Assembly: GCA_030681835.1 (NCBI GenBank)
Contig: JAUXRN010000191.1
Span: forward strand, 1-56,290
Length of the DNA: 56,290 nucleotides
Reading direction: 5' to 3'
DNA from: Actinomycetota bacterium
GTDB taxonomy: Bacteria; Actinomycetota; Actinomycetes; S36-B12
Part shown: one piece after another, positions 31,780 through 41,132 of the stretch
Position numbering within the stretch: position 1 is the first letter of the stretch
Layout of the letters: every line of letters begins with the position of its first letter
Notes under the pieces: generated by a model
The model's input: the letters and a program-made list of their open reading frames with translations, nothing else
Databases searched by the model: none
Told to the model about the DNA's origin: nothing
Program-made: the position numbers and the translations under genes

Positions 31780-33069
31780 GTGAAACCGCCCGACTGGCGG
31801 AGCATGGGGGAGGTGAAGCGCCCCATGGCGGGCATGGTCTCCGTCGCACTCCCGATAGTCCTGCTATCCGGCGTGGCCTTCGCACCCAACATTCTGGCGA
31901 CCGAACCCGACCACGCAGCCGGTTCGGCAAGGGTGATGAACGCACTGATCGAGCACCGACTTGACGATCCGCGCATCGGAGACAACGTTTCCCTGATCGT
32001 CATCGATGGGGAGTCCGGAGAGGTGCTCTCCGCTCACGCACCCAACCGACCCATGCGGGCAGCATCCAACATGAAGATCGTCACGGCCGCGACAGCCTTG
32101 GCGACGATGGACCGGCGCACGCGATTCACCACGAAGGTCCTTGCGGGCGCGCGGCCGGGCCACGTCATCCTGCAAGGGGCCGGGGATCCCCTGCTGTCAG
32201 CGGCGGATATCGCCGGACTGGCTAGCCAGACAGCGCGCGAAGTGGGCTCCGCGGGAGCAGTGGTCGTGCATGTCGACGGCGACCTGTTCCCGGCGCCATC
32301 CTCGGGTCCCGGGTGGACGGATGGCTACGACCGCTATCGACTCGCGGCTGTTCAGGCTCTGGCGATTCGCGGCGACATCAGTGAGCATCCGAGTCTCAAC
32401 GCTGCACTCCGGTTTGCCGCGGCCCTGCGCTCCCTAGGCCTGAATGCACGCGTGGGATCGAACGAGGACGCGCAGGCGGGGGCGCGGGTCCTCGCACGAT
32501 CGTCCGGCCACACGGTTGGCCAGGCGGTCCACGTCATGCTGCGCGAATCGGAGAGCAATGTGGCCGAGGTGCTGTTCCGCCAGGTTGCGCTGGCCTCGGG
32601 CCTCGAGGGAAGCTGGGAGGGGGGCATCGCAGCCGCGTACCAGGCCCTCGCCGCCCTCGGCGTGGACACCACGGGGGTCAGCATTCTGGACGGAAGCGGC
32701 CTGTCGCGCAAGGACCGGCTCACCACGGCCTTCCTCGCCGCTCTCCTGCGGGTCGTTCGGATCGCGCAGCATGAGCGCTTCACCGCCATGTTCGCCGCGA
32801 ACGCGATGCCGATCGCCGGTGTCAGCGGAACCCTGACGACGGCCTATGGCCGCTATGACACCTGGCCCTCTCGGTGCGCTTCCGGCCGGATCCAGGCCAA
32901 GACGGGGACCCTCTACGACGTCATCGCCCTGTCCGGCATCGCGATGCCGGATGCAGGTCCCAAGCTGATCTTCTCGATGATCGTCAACGAACCTCCGACG
33001 GCCTACTCCAAACTGGCAACCCGTCGCGCGCTCGACGGTCTCGCCGCCACGATGGTCGGCTGCTGGTAG
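31780..33069 (+). CDS. dacB: D-alanyl-D-alanine carboxypeptidase / endopeptidase (PBP4 type)
   Basis: 429 aa from the GTG at 31780 (GAGGTGA upstream). N-terminal export signal VSVALPIVLLSGVAFAP, then the penicillin-binding-protein motifs S-x-x-K (AASNMKIVTA), S-x-N (RESESNVAEV) and K-T-G (QAKTGTLYD), spaced as in class C PBPs such as DacB, with a domain inserted between the first two. It trims the terminal D-Ala of peptidoglycan stems outside the cell. Alone in its transcription unit; convergent with the next gene. Confidence 0.9.
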   Translation: MKPPDWRSMGEVKRPMAGMVSVALPIVLLSGVAFAPNILATEPDHAAGSARVMNALIEHRLDDPRIGDNVSLIVIDGESGEVLSAHAPNRPMRAASNMKIVTAATALATMDRRTRFTTKVLAGARPGHVILQGAGDPLLSAADIAGLASQTAREVGSAGAVVVHVDGDLFPAPSSGPGWTDGYDRYRLAAVQALAIRGDISEHPSLNAALRFAAALRSLGLNARVGSNEDAQAGARVLARSSGHTVGQAVHVMLRESESNVAEVLFRQVALASGLEGSWEGGIAAAYQALAALGVDTTGVSILDGSGLSRKDRLTTAFLAALLRVVRIAQHERFTAMFAANAMPIAGVSGTLTTAYGRYDTWPSRCASGRIQAKTGTLYDVIALSGIAMPDAGPKLIFSMIVNEPPTAYSKLATRRALDGLAATMVGCW

Positions 33070-33075
33070 CGGCTC

Positions 33076-33843
33076 TCAGAACGGAACGATCGTGGCGAGG
33101 AGGCCCTCGCCCCGTTCGCGGCCGGCCAGCACCCGGCAGAACTCGACCGCGTCGAGGACAACCGGCTCGTCCGTGCCGCCCCCGGCGGTGAAGCGCCCCC
33201 CGGCTGCCCCGGTCAGCTCGAGGGTGACCGGGCGTCCGTGGCGCCGCGCCCATTCCGCCGCGACGTCAGCGACGATGCGGCCGTCGTGAGAGGCCGTGAG
33301 CACGAGCGGAACTCCCGTCGCCCGCGATGCATCGACGCGGTGCATCCACGCATCGCGCAGGTAGATGACGTCGACGAGGTAGCCGAGCGTCCACTTCTCC
33401 GCGACGGGCCCGTCGACGCTGAGGCTGGCCCGGCGCAGCAGGCTCGGCAGCCGGGTGCGCGTGCGCACGGCCCTGGGCGCGACTGCGCCGAAGCGGGCGA
33501 TGAGCTCGTCGGGGGACAGATCGAGTCGCTCAGCCACCTGGACCGACGACAGCGCCGCCTCTTGCGGACCGCCGTTCGCCTTCTGGAAGGCACGCGCCGC
33601 GCGCAGCTGATGGAGCAACTCGCGGATCGACGCCCCGGACTCGCATGCCCCAAGGACGTGCAGGTAGAGCAGGCGCACATCCCAGGCCGGGCAGTCGGTG
33701 GGCTTGGACCAGTCCTGTTCGTCGAGGCCGCGCATGAGGTCCAGGTTGCGTCGGAGTTCGACCGCGAACAGGGCCATGCCGTCGTCATGGCCGATCGGGG
33801 CCAGATGGCCAAGGTCGGTGACACGTCGGTCAGTGGTGGTCAT
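33076..33843 (-). CDS. Maleylpyruvate-isomerase-family mycothiol-dependent enzyme (DinB-like)
   Basis: 255 aa from the ATG at 33843 with GGAGGA upstream. DEQDWSKPTDCPAWDVRLLY is the hallmark of the mycothiol-dependent DinB-like four-helix bundle; the His of LHVLG and the pair in YLRDAWMHRVD are the expected metal ligands. The C-terminus is a small sterol-carrier-like MDMPI domain (LELTGAAGGRF). Reactions in the family include isomerisation and thiol transfer; the substrate is unknown. Co-transcribed with the TetR gene by a 4-bp overlap. Confidence 0.85.
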   Translation of the reverse strand: MTTTDRRVTDLGHLAPIGHDDGMALFAVELRRNLDLMRGLDEQDWSKPTDCPAWDVRLLYLHVLGACESGASIRELLHQLRAARAFQKANGGPQEAALSSVQVAERLDLSPDELIARFGAVAPRAVRTRTRLPSLLRRASLSVDGPVAEKWTLGYLVDVIYLRDAWMHRVDASRATGVPLVLTASHDGRIVADVAAEWARRHGRPVTLELTGAAGGRFTAGGGTDEPVVLDAVEFCRVLAGRERGEGLLATIVPF

Positions 33844-34499
33844 GGCGTCCTCCGCACTCGAGTGGTGGGCTTGTCGGGCTTGGCTAGCAGGTGGGGTGCG
33901 ATCTCGCGGATCAGCATCGTCACGGCGCGATCGACGAGACGTTCCCACCGCATGCCGCCCGGATCATTCGAGAGCTGCTGGCTGGTCAACCCGGTCAGGA
34001 CGGCGGTCGCCAGGTCGGCCGCAGCGGGGTCGGTGATGCCGGCCTGGGCGAAGCCGGCGTGCATCTGCTCCAGTGCCGCCAACGCCACCGCATAGCTGGC
34101 GGCCGAGGGCTCGAACCCGGGGAGCGTGCGCTGGAAGAGGAGTTGATACCGCACCGGATCCGCTGTGCAGAACGCGAAGAAGCGATGGGCCATCACGCGC
34201 AGTCGGGTGGCTGGATCCTCAAAACCACCGGCGGCCTCCTCGTCGTCCGCCATCCAGGCCAACTGTTCCTCGTATCCCTGCCGGAACATCGCGTCGTAGA
34301 TGTCGTCCTTGGAGTCGAAGTACGAGTAGACGGACTGTGCGCGCATGCCCACGCGATCACCGAGGTCCCTCATCGACAGCCCGGCCAGGCCCTCCTCGCG
34401 GACGAGCAGCCAGGCCGCCTCGACGATCTCCGCTCGTGACGCGGCGCGACGAGTGGCTCGCCGGTCCAGAAGGCTGACAGCGTTCGTTTTACCTGACAT
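33840..34499 (-). CDS. TetR-family regulator with WHG-type C-terminus
   Basis: 219 aa. The HTH is GLSMRDLGDRVGMRAQSVYS, followed by a helical ligand domain with RLRVMAHRFFAFCTADPVRY typical of the 'WHG' TetR class. A palindrome, CCTGAC-ATA-GTCAGG (34492-34506), lies over its own start codon, and the promoter predicts a leaderless mRNA, so the protein probably represses itself and the isomerase gene. Confidence 0.88.
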   Translation of the reverse strand: MSGKTNAVSLLDRRATRRAASRAEIVEAAWLLVREEGLAGLSMRDLGDRVGMRAQSVYSYFDSKDDIYDAMFRQGYEEQLAWMADDEEAAGGFEDPATRLRVMAHRFFAFCTADPVRYQLLFQRTLPGFEPSAASYAVALAALEQMHAGFAQAGITDPAAADLATAVLTGLTSQQLSNDPGGMRWERLVDRAVTMLIREIAPHLLAKPDKPTTRVRRTP

Positions 34500-34535
34500 A
34501 GTCAGGAGGATAGCCCGATGGGGGCTTAGTGTCCA
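34492..34535 (-). promoter_or_regulatory. Leaderless promoter plus start-codon palindrome of the TetR gene
   Basis: Minus strand: TGGACA (34535-34530), 17 bp, TATCCT (34512-34507), then 7 nt to the ATG at 34499. CCTGAC/GTCAGG arms (34501-34506 and 34492-34497) flank a 3-nt centre that contains part of the start codon, so a bound repressor would block the initiation site itself. Confidence 0.65.
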
Positions 34536-34596
34536 GAGGGACCGAGCGATAGCGTGCGGACCGCCAGCGAGTTGCCATCCTTGGGGAGGCCCACCC

Positions 34597-35496
34597 ATGC
34601 TCTCGGTCCTGCTCCCGTCTGACATGCGGCCCGCGGATGTCGATGTGCGCATGGATGACGTGGACTTCGACGGAGTGAGGCCCCATGTGGACCTCACGCA
34701 GGTCGGCTTCTACGTGGCGCCATACCTAGGCCCGCCATCCACTCTCGACCTCATTCGCAGGATGCCTAACCTGCAGGTCGTCCAGCTCCTGACCGCGGGC
34801 TTCGATGCTGCCCTTCCGATCGTGCCCCCGAACGTCGTGCTGTGCAACGCCGCGGGCGTACACGATGCCAGCACGGCTGAGTTGGCCGTCGGTCTGATTC
34901 TTGCGTCCCTGCGCGGGATTGATGACTTCGCGCGGGCGATGCCGGACGGAACCTGGCTTCACGCGCGGCGCCCCTCGCTGGCGGACCGTCGCATCCTGAT
35001 CCTGGGAGTGGGTGGTGTGGGTCGGGCCATCGCAGCCCGTCTCGAGCCGTTCGAGACCGACCTGATCCTCATGGGCCGGACGGCCCGGCCCGGCATCCGC
35101 GGAGCCGAGGAGCTTGATGACCTCTTGCCCTGGGCGGACATCGTTGTCGTGGCGGTCCCCCTCAATTCCGAGACCACTTTGCTCGTCGATGACGCCTTCC
35201 TCGGCCGAATGCGCGACACAGCTCTCTTGGTGAACATGGCCCGGGGCAGTGTCGTCGACACGAACGCCCTGCTGCACCACGTGCAAAGTGGTCGACTGCG
35301 TGCCGCGATGGACGTGACCGATCCTGAGCCCCTGCCGGCGGACCATCCGCTGTGGCGAACTCCCGGCGTCCTTGTCAGCCCTCACGTGGGGGGTGATACG
35401 TCGGCTTTCGTGCCGCGTGCTCGGCTCTTGGTTGAGGCGCAGATCCGCCGCTGGCTGAATGGCGAGCAGTTGGGTTTCGTGGTCAACACGCCCTAG
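34597..35496 (+). CDS. D-2-hydroxyacid dehydrogenase (NAD-dependent)
   Basis: 299 aa from the ATG at 34597 (GGGGAGG upstream). ILILGVGGVGRAIAARLEPF is the cofactor loop. The three catalytic residues are present: Arg in NMARGSVVDT, Glu in DVTDPEPLPADHPLW and His in SPHVGGD. It reduces a 2-oxo acid or oxidises the D-hydroxy acid. The N-terminal catalytic domain is short, about 90 residues. It is the first gene of the catabolic island and shares CTAG with the convergent dehydrogenase gene. Confidence 0.9.
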   Translation: MLSVLLPSDMRPADVDVRMDDVDFDGVRPHVDLTQVGFYVAPYLGPPSTLDLIRRMPNLQVVQLLTAGFDAALPIVPPNVVLCNAAGVHDASTAELAVGLILASLRGIDDFARAMPDGTWLHARRPSLADRRILILGVGGVGRAIAARLEPFETDLILMGRTARPGIRGAEELDDLLPWADIVVVAVPLNSETTLLVDDAFLGRMRDTALLVNMARGSVVDTNALLHHVQSGRLRAAMDVTDPEPLPADHPLWRTPGVLVSPHVGGDTSAFVPRARLLVEAQIRRWLNGEQLGFVVNTP

Positions 35497-36374
35497 TTCT
35501 GTAGCCGGCCTTCCTCAGCAGTTAGGACGATTGCGCTGTGGTCGAGGTCGGCCCGACCAGAGTCTGCATGACGCTCGTACAGACCTGTCACGACCGATGT
35601 AAGCGGAAGCGGGCATCCAAGGCTTGATGCGGCATCAAGCGCGATGCGGAGGTCCTTGAGCTGGTTGGCCGAACTGCCGCCCGGAGTGAAGTCGCCGGAA
35701 AGGTACTTCTCGCGCTTGATCTCCATGGCACGCGATCCGGCCATGCCTGCGCCCAGGACATCCAGCAGCTGATCAGTGCGAAGCCCTGCGGCGCGGCCGA
35801 TCGTCAGCGCCTCGCCGATCGCGGCCAGGGTCGCACCAACGATGACCTGGTTGCATGCCTTGGCCATCTGCCCGGTTCCCAGTGCACCCATGTGCTCGAT
35901 TCTGCTGCCGATGGATTCGAGTACGGAACGGCACCGCTCAAGGTCCTCGGCCGCCCCGCCCACCATGATGGACAACGTGCCTTGTTGGGCCCCGACGTCT
36001 CCGCCGCTGACGGGAGCATCGACCACGTGGACTCCAGCAGCGGCCAGGCGGGCGGCAAGTCGAGTCATCGCCGCTGGTGACACCGTGCTCATCACCACGA
36101 GCACGTCCCCATGGCGCAGGGCCGTCTCCAGCCCGGCCGTCAGCACTTCGTCGAGCTGGGAAGCATCGGGAAGGACGCTCAGGACGATCGGCGCGTCGAT
36201 GTCACTGGGGCTGTCGGCGAGGATGGCTCCGGCGTGGACCGCCGCAGCGGTGCGCGGCGCATTGCGATTCCACACCTGCACTCGAAAACCAGCCATCGCG
36301 GCGTTGATGGCCACGGGCAGCCCAATGGCGCCGAGTCCGATGACAGCGACGTCCGCCCTGGGCGCGGTCATCAT
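35493..36374 (-). CDS. 3-hydroxyisobutyrate/tartronate-semialdehyde-type dehydrogenase
   Basis: 293 aa beta-hydroxyacid dehydrogenase. N-terminal VAVIGLGAIGLPVAINAAMA binds NAD(P); DAPVSGGDVGAQQGTLSIMV is the substrate-binding loop; GQMAKACNQ holds the catalytic Lys. Typical substrates are 3-hydroxyisobutyrate, tartronate semialdehyde or related short beta-hydroxy acids. Last gene of the operon transketolase-quinone reductase-this gene, joined to the previous by a 4-bp overlap. Confidence 0.88.
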   Translation of the reverse strand: MMTAPRADVAVIGLGAIGLPVAINAAMAGFRVQVWNRNAPRTAAAVHAGAILADSPSDIDAPIVLSVLPDASQLDEVLTAGLETALRHGDVLVVMSTVSPAAMTRLAARLAAAGVHVVDAPVSGGDVGAQQGTLSIMVGGAAEDLERCRSVLESIGSRIEHMGALGTGQMAKACNQVIVGATLAAIGEALTIGRAAGLRTDQLLDVLGAGMAGSRAMEIKREKYLSGDFTPGGSSANQLKDLRIALDAASSLGCPLPLTSVVTGLYERHADSGRADLDHSAIVLTAEEGRLQN

Positions 36375-37348
36375 GAGGACCGCACGTCCACCAGCACGCG
36401 TCCGAAGGTCCCCGTCTCCACCGCCTCGTGGGCCAACGCGATCTGTTCGAGCGGGTAGACGACGGTCGGCAGGGACGTGATCAGGCCCTCCCCCAGGGCC
36501 TGGCTGATGTCCGCCGTAGCTGCCTGGATCCGATCCTGGGGAAGCGTGTAGACCAGCAGGAACCGCACCTGTGCGTTGAGCGTCATGAGCGCTCGTGCCG
36601 GCAGGACCGGGTCCGTCGCCTCGGAGGCGTAGGCAACAATCACGGCTCCTGGCCTCAAGACTGCCTGGGACGCGGCGATATTGGCACCGAGGGCGACCTC
36701 GACGATCCGGTCGACGCCCATCGGCGCCGTGGCCCTCAAGTCCGTCAGGTAGTCGGGGCTCCGGTAGTCCAGGACCGCCCTGGCTCCTGCGGCACGGGCG
36801 ACCTGGGCCTTCTCAGGGGTACTGGCCGACGCTATGACGTCTGCGCCCAGGAATGCCCCGAGCTCGATTGCCGCATGCCCCACTGCCCCGCCACCTCCGG
36901 TGACCAGCACGGTCGCGTCGGCAATGTCGCCGTCGTAGGTGAGGGCGGCGTGCGCCGTGATGTACGGGATGCCGAGGGAGGCGCCCAGTTCCATGGACAC
37001 GCCCTCCGGCAGCGTCACCGCCTGGGCTCCCGGGACGCACACGTAGCCGGCTGCCGTGCCCCCGGGGCGATTCCATGCTGCATGGAACACCCATACCCGC
37101 TCGCCGAGGCGCTGGGTCGACACGCCGGCCCCCACGGCGTCAATGATCCCCGCGCCGTCTTGGTTGGGTATCTGGGCAGGCCCGGGGGCGAGCGGACCTG
37201 CGGTCCGTCGCTTCCAGTCCGTCGGGTTTACACCCGAGAACGAGACTTCGACTCGCACCTCGCCAGGTCCGGGCTCGGGGTCGTCGAGCTCCACGATCGA
37301 CAGGACGTCGGCGGCCGGCCCGAGCCGGTCGTACTGAGCCGCTCTCAT
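36371..37348 (-). CDS. Zinc-free quinone-oxidoreductase-like MDR protein
   Basis: 325 aa medium-chain reductase. ATVLVTGGGGAVGHAAIELG is the NADPH-binding loop, FSGVNPTDWKRR the substrate domain signature of quinone oxidoreductases, and no zinc ligands of alcohol dehydrogenases are seen. It reduces quinones or enones/enoyl compounds with NADPH. It overlaps the transketolase-like gene upstream and the dehydrogenase downstream by 4 bp each, so all three act in one pathway. Confidence 0.87.
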   Translation of the reverse strand: MRAAQYDRLGPAADVLSIVELDDPEPGPGEVRVEVSFSGVNPTDWKRRTAGPLAPGPAQIPNQDGAGIIDAVGAGVSTQRLGERVWVFHAAWNRPGGTAAGYVCVPGAQAVTLPEGVSMELGASLGIPYITAHAALTYDGDIADATVLVTGGGGAVGHAAIELGAFLGADVIASASTPEKAQVARAAGARAVLDYRSPDYLTDLRATAPMGVDRIVEVALGANIAASQAVLRPGAVIVAYASEATDPVLPARALMTLNAQVRFLLVYTLPQDRIQAATADISQALGEGLITSLPTVVYPLEQIALAHEAVETGTFGRVLVDVRSS

Positions 37349-39717
37349 GCCAGGCTCAGGGATGCGAGCGCAGCGTTGACGATGGCTCCGGATTCGAGGG
37401 CATGGGCTTGGTACAAGTCGGCTATGCGACCGGACTGGCCGAACGAGTCGACTCCGAGGCTCACGCAAGGAACGCCGAGGGCGGACCCGACCCACGCCAG
37501 GTGGTGCGAGGAACCGTCATGGACCGTAACCACCGGAGCCCGAAACGGCATGGCCGCCCGCAGTACTCCTGGGGTTGAGGGGGTGCTGGCGGTGCGGACG
37601 GCCACGTGAATGGTGCGCTGCCAGGCCTTGAAGACCCGGTCCGACGAGGTGAACTCGACCACGTTTGCCGCGATGCCCTCGTCGGCCAGCTCGACAGCGG
37701 CTGCCAGCGCCTCAGGGACGACCGCGCCGACCGCGACGATGTGCACCCGGGGCGCGGGCGGGCCGTCGGGGATCCCGGTGCCGACAGGGCCAGGTTCGTA
37801 AAGCCGATAGGCGCCGGCAAGGACCTGGCGACGCAAGACCGCCTCGCCGAGCCGCGCCCTCGCTGCCTCGAAGGGGGCCTGGTCGATGGGGCGCGTGGTG
37901 AGGCGGAAGTAGTAGGAACCCTGCTCCCCGGCCTCGGCCGCTCGGGCGGCGCCTCCCCCGACGTTCGCGAGTGCATCGCAGAGCAGCCAGTCCAATGCGG
38001 ACGCGTAAGCCGGCTCGATGAACGTCAATCCGGGCATCTCCAGGCCGACCGACGGCGTGATGGTGGACTGGTGCGCGCCACCCTCGGGTGCGAGTGTCAC
38101 CCCGGACGGCGTGCCGGCCAGGACGAAGCGGGCGCCGGAGTAGACCGAGTACACGAACGCGTCCAGTCCGCGCAGCACGAATGGGTCGTAGACGGTGCCG
38201 ATCCCCAACAGGGGTTGGTCGGATAGGTCCCACGACAGGCCCAGCTGGCCGAGGAGCAGGAACAGGTTCATCTCCGAGATTCCCAGCTCAATGTGCTGGC
38301 CGGTCGGTCCCTCGGCCCACTTCAGAACGGGGTCCGCGTTCCACGCTCGCCGCGGTTCCGGGCTGAAGACGCCGACTCTGTTGATGAACCCGGCCAGGTT
38401 GGTGGACGTCGCCACATCCGGTGCCGTCGTGACCAAGTAGGGCGCGACGTTCTCGAGGCGGGAGAGATCGACGAGGATTCTCCCGAACGCCTCCTGCGTT
38501 GAGATGGCGCGCATCGGAGAGCGCTCCATGGTCGAACCCGGCACCGAGATGGCGTCCGCCTGCGATGTTCCTGGGCGGGTCAGCTCCTCGCGGCGTCGTG
38601 CGCAGAGGATGCCCTCGGCGGATGAAGGATCGAAGCGATCCCACTCCGCTTCAATGCCGAGTCCCGATACCTCACGTAGCCGATCGATCTGCTCGGCCGA
38701 GAGGAGTGATGAGTGGTTGCGGGGATCACCAGCCATGGGCAGGCCCCACCCTTTCACCGTATAGGCGAACACGACCGATGGGCGGTCCTTGACCGCATCG
38801 CACTCGCCGAAGGCCTCGAGCAGCGCCCGCATGTCGTGGCCGCCGAGGTCCGTCACGACCGTGCGCAGGTCGTCGTCGTCGTACCGGGAGATGACGGAAC
38901 CGACCTCGAGTGGGGCCCCATCGACGAAGCGCTCCCGGAGATCCGTGCCGCTGAGCGCGAACAGGGATTGGTACTGCTCATTCGGCATCTGGTCGATCCA
39001 CTCACGCAGGACCTCGCCCCCCCCTAGGGAGAATGCCTCGCGCATCCGGTACCCGTACTTGACCTCGCGAACGTGCCAGCCATGTGCCTCGAATTGGGCT
39101 CTCCACTGCTGGATCCGGATCCCGGGGATCACCCGGTCCAGCGACTGCCGGTTGAAGTCGACGACCCACATGACGTTGCCGAGACCCTGCGTCGCCGGAT
39201 CCGCCACGGATTCCCATACGCTGCCCTCGTCCAGCTCGGCGTCACCGATAAGCGAGATGAAGCGAGAGCGGGGTCGCGCTCCGAAGTGGGCATCCACGTA
39301 ACTGCGCACGAGCCCGGCGAACAGGGGCGCGGACGCTCCGAGGCCCACTGACCCCGTGGAGAAGTCGATGACATCGGGATCCTTGGTCCGCGACGGGTAG
39401 GCCTGCAAGCCGCCGAACTCCCGTAGCCGAGTCAGGTAGGAGCGGTCCAGATTGCCGAGGAGGTACTGAATTGCATGGAAGGCGGGGGAGGCGTGTGGCT
39501 TGACCGCCACCCGGTCGGCCGGTCCGAGATGGTGGAACCACAAGGCGGTCATCAGGCTGATCATGGACGCGGAGGAGGCCTGGTGACCGCCCACCTTGAT
39601 GTCGTCCTTGCGGTCCTGATCGGTGTTCGCTGCATCCACCATCCGCACCGCAAGCCACAATGCCCGGGTGGCCACCCGGTCCAGAAGGTCGGCCGAGGGT
39701 GGGGCGAACGTATCCAT
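37345..39717 (-). CDS. Transketolase / pyruvate-dehydrogenase-E1-like thiamine enzyme
   Basis: 790 aa with fused alpha and beta parts. The thiamine-diphosphate site is GDAELDEGSVWESV ending in VVDFNRQ; the N-terminus GHQASSASMISLMTALWFHH is like homodimeric E1 (AceE) and transketolase. The Pyr domain has LGISEMNLFLLLGQLGLSWD (catalytic Glu) and the C-terminal domain is complete. AceE is about 100 residues longer, so this is a distinct subgroup, possibly acting on a hydroxylated 2-oxo acid or sugar-derived donor. GGAGGACC precedes the ATG. First gene of the minus operon, facing the ABC importer. Confidence 0.85.
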   Translation of the reverse strand: MDTFAPPSADLLDRVATRALWLAVRMVDAANTDQDRKDDIKVGGHQASSASMISLMTALWFHHLGPADRVAVKPHASPAFHAIQYLLGNLDRSYLTRLREFGGLQAYPSRTKDPDVIDFSTGSVGLGASAPLFAGLVRSYVDAHFGARPRSRFISLIGDAELDEGSVWESVADPATQGLGNVMWVVDFNRQSLDRVIPGIRIQQWRAQFEAHGWHVREVKYGYRMREAFSLGGGEVLREWIDQMPNEQYQSLFALSGTDLRERFVDGAPLEVGSVISRYDDDDLRTVVTDLGGHDMRALLEAFGECDAVKDRPSVVFAYTVKGWGLPMAGDPRNHSSLLSAEQIDRLREVSGLGIEAEWDRFDPSSAEGILCARRREELTRPGTSQADAISVPGSTMERSPMRAISTQEAFGRILVDLSRLENVAPYLVTTAPDVATSTNLAGFINRVGVFSPEPRRAWNADPVLKWAEGPTGQHIELGISEMNLFLLLGQLGLSWDLSDQPLLGIGTVYDPFVLRGLDAFVYSVYSGARFVLAGTPSGVTLAPEGGAHQSTITPSVGLEMPGLTFIEPAYASALDWLLCDALANVGGGAARAAEAGEQGSYYFRLTTRPIDQAPFEAARARLGEAVLRRQVLAGAYRLYEPGPVGTGIPDGPPAPRVHIVAVGAVVPEALAAAVELADEGIAANVVEFTSSDRVFKAWQRTIHVAVRTASTPSTPGVLRAAMPFRAPVVTVHDGSSHHLAWVGSALGVPCVSLGVDSFGQSGRIADLYQAHALESGAIVNAALASLSLA

Positions 39718-39772
39718 GACGGGGTCCTCCAGCTGAGATCGAACGGTTCAAATCTGGTGCGTCGATCTGGGT

Positions 39773-39845
39773 ATTGCATACGAAATCGGGCCCGTTAGCC
39801 GACTGAAACCAAAATGTAACCTCATTTCACGAAATCTTGTATACC
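39773..39845. promoter_or_regulatory. Divergent control region: two GntR-type half-palindromes and a repeated ACGAAATC
   Basis: TTGCATACGAA (core 39776-39781) and CTTGTATACCTG (core 39839-39844) match the element in the other island promoters. ACGAAATC occurs at 39780-39787 and 39829-39836. ATTTCACGAAAT (39824-39835) is a dyad. TATACC (39840-39845) may be the -10 for the ABC operon. The remaining gap up to 39912 holds no gene. Confidence 0.6.
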
Positions 39846-39912
39846 TGAGGCCCCTCATTGGGCTACCGTTTCGCCCAACCCACCGTGGGGGTCAACGAAG
39901 CAAGGAGTGTCT

Positions 39913-41118
39913 ATGTATACATCTCGGAGGCTCTGGCCCGCGGCCGTGCTCGCCGCTGGCGCGCTGACGCTGGCCGCCTGCTCGAGCAGCGGGTCCAGTT
40001 CTGAGTCCTCGGCCGCGCCCGCGTCCAGCGAGGCGGCGGCAGCCAGCGAGGCCCCGGCGAGCGAGGCCCCGGCCGATGCGGCCGTGTCCGCCGACGTCAT
40101 CGCCAATGTCGAGGCGGCGAAGGCGCTGCCGGCGTTCACAGCGCCCGGTGCTGCCTTCGACATCACGGATGTGGCGGGCAAGAAGATCTTCGAGATCCCC
40201 TCGGTGCCAAACCCCTTCCTCCAGAGCATCTCGGATTCGATGAAGCAGGCTGCCGAGGCAGCCGGCGCGATCTACACCGTGTGCGACAACCAGGCCGAGG
40301 TCTCGCAGTGGGTGGCGTGCATGGACCAGGCGGTCAACTCCGACCAGGACATCATCCTGCTGAACGGCGCTCCGGACCCGCGGGCACTTCAGCCGCAGAT
40401 CCAGGCTGCCAAGGACGCCGGGATCCCCGTTACCGTGATCCACTTCCATGACGACTCGAACCCGGCTCCGCCCACGTGCGAGGGCTGCGAGAACGTCACT
40501 GCGGTCGTCACGGCCCCGTTCAACGTCGCCGGCAAGGCTGCGGCGGACTGGATCATCGCGGACTCGGGCGGCACGGCGAACACCCTGATCGTCGGTGGAT
40601 CGGACATCCTGCCCAGCCCCGCGACGATCGACACCATGACCAAGGAGTTCGACGAGAACTGCGCTGGATGCGAGTACACGGTCATCAACATCCCCGTGGC
40701 GGACTGGAACACCAAGACCCAGACTGAGATCCAGGCTGCCCTGCAGGCGAACCCGGACATCAACTATGTCTACGTGCTCTACGACGCGATGGTCGCGGGC
40801 GCCGTACCGGCGGTCGAGACCCTTGGTCGCACGGACGTCAAGATCGGCAGCTACAACGGCTCGCCGTTCGCTCTCGACTTCATCGCCCAGGGTGACACCG
40901 TTGCGTTCAACGTCGGCGAGGACACCCCAGGGATCGGGTATGCCGCCATCGATCAGGCGTTCCGCATCCTGACCGGCAACGAGGTCGTGCAGACGCGCAC
41001 GCCCATCCGCATCTGGGATGACACCAACGTGGCCGAGGCAGGCACTCCGGCGCAGCCGGGTGCGGGCTACGGCGACGCGTACGTGGCGGGCTACCAGTCC
41101 CTCTGGACGACTTCGTAG
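39913..41118 (+). CDS. Sugar-type ABC transporter substrate-binding lipoprotein
   Basis: 401 aa from the ATG at 39913 (AAGGAG seven bases upstream). Lipobox LTLAAC, a Ser/Ala-rich linker of about 45 residues, then a periplasmic-binding-protein type 1 (RbsB-like) fold: FEIPSVPNPFLQSISDSMKQ, LLNGAPDPRALQPQIQAAKD and IGYAAIDQAFRILTGNE. The four Cys (CDNQ, WVACM, CEGC) suggest disulfides. It captures a sugar or sugar acid for the ATPase and permease encoded downstream. A strong hairpin after the stop should raise its relative expression. Confidence 0.9.
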   Translation: MYTSRRLWPAAVLAAGALTLAACSSSGSSSESSAAPASSEAAAASEAPASEAPADAAVSADVIANVEAAKALPAFTAPGAAFDITDVAGKKIFEIPSVPNPFLQSISDSMKQAAEAAGAIYTVCDNQAEVSQWVACMDQAVNSDQDIILLNGAPDPRALQPQIQAAKDAGIPVTVIHFHDDSNPAPPTCEGCENVTAVVTAPFNVAGKAAADWIIADSGGTANTLIVGGSDILPSPATIDTMTKEFDENCAGCEYTVINIPVADWNTKTQTEIQAALQANPDINYVYVLYDAMVAGAVPAVETLGRTDVKIGSYNGSPFALDFIAQGDTVAFNVGEDTPGIGYAAIDQAFRILTGNEVVQTRTPIRIWDDTNVAEAGTPAQPGAGYGDAYVAGYQSLWTTS

Positions 41119-41132
41119 ATCCAGCCAGCGCC

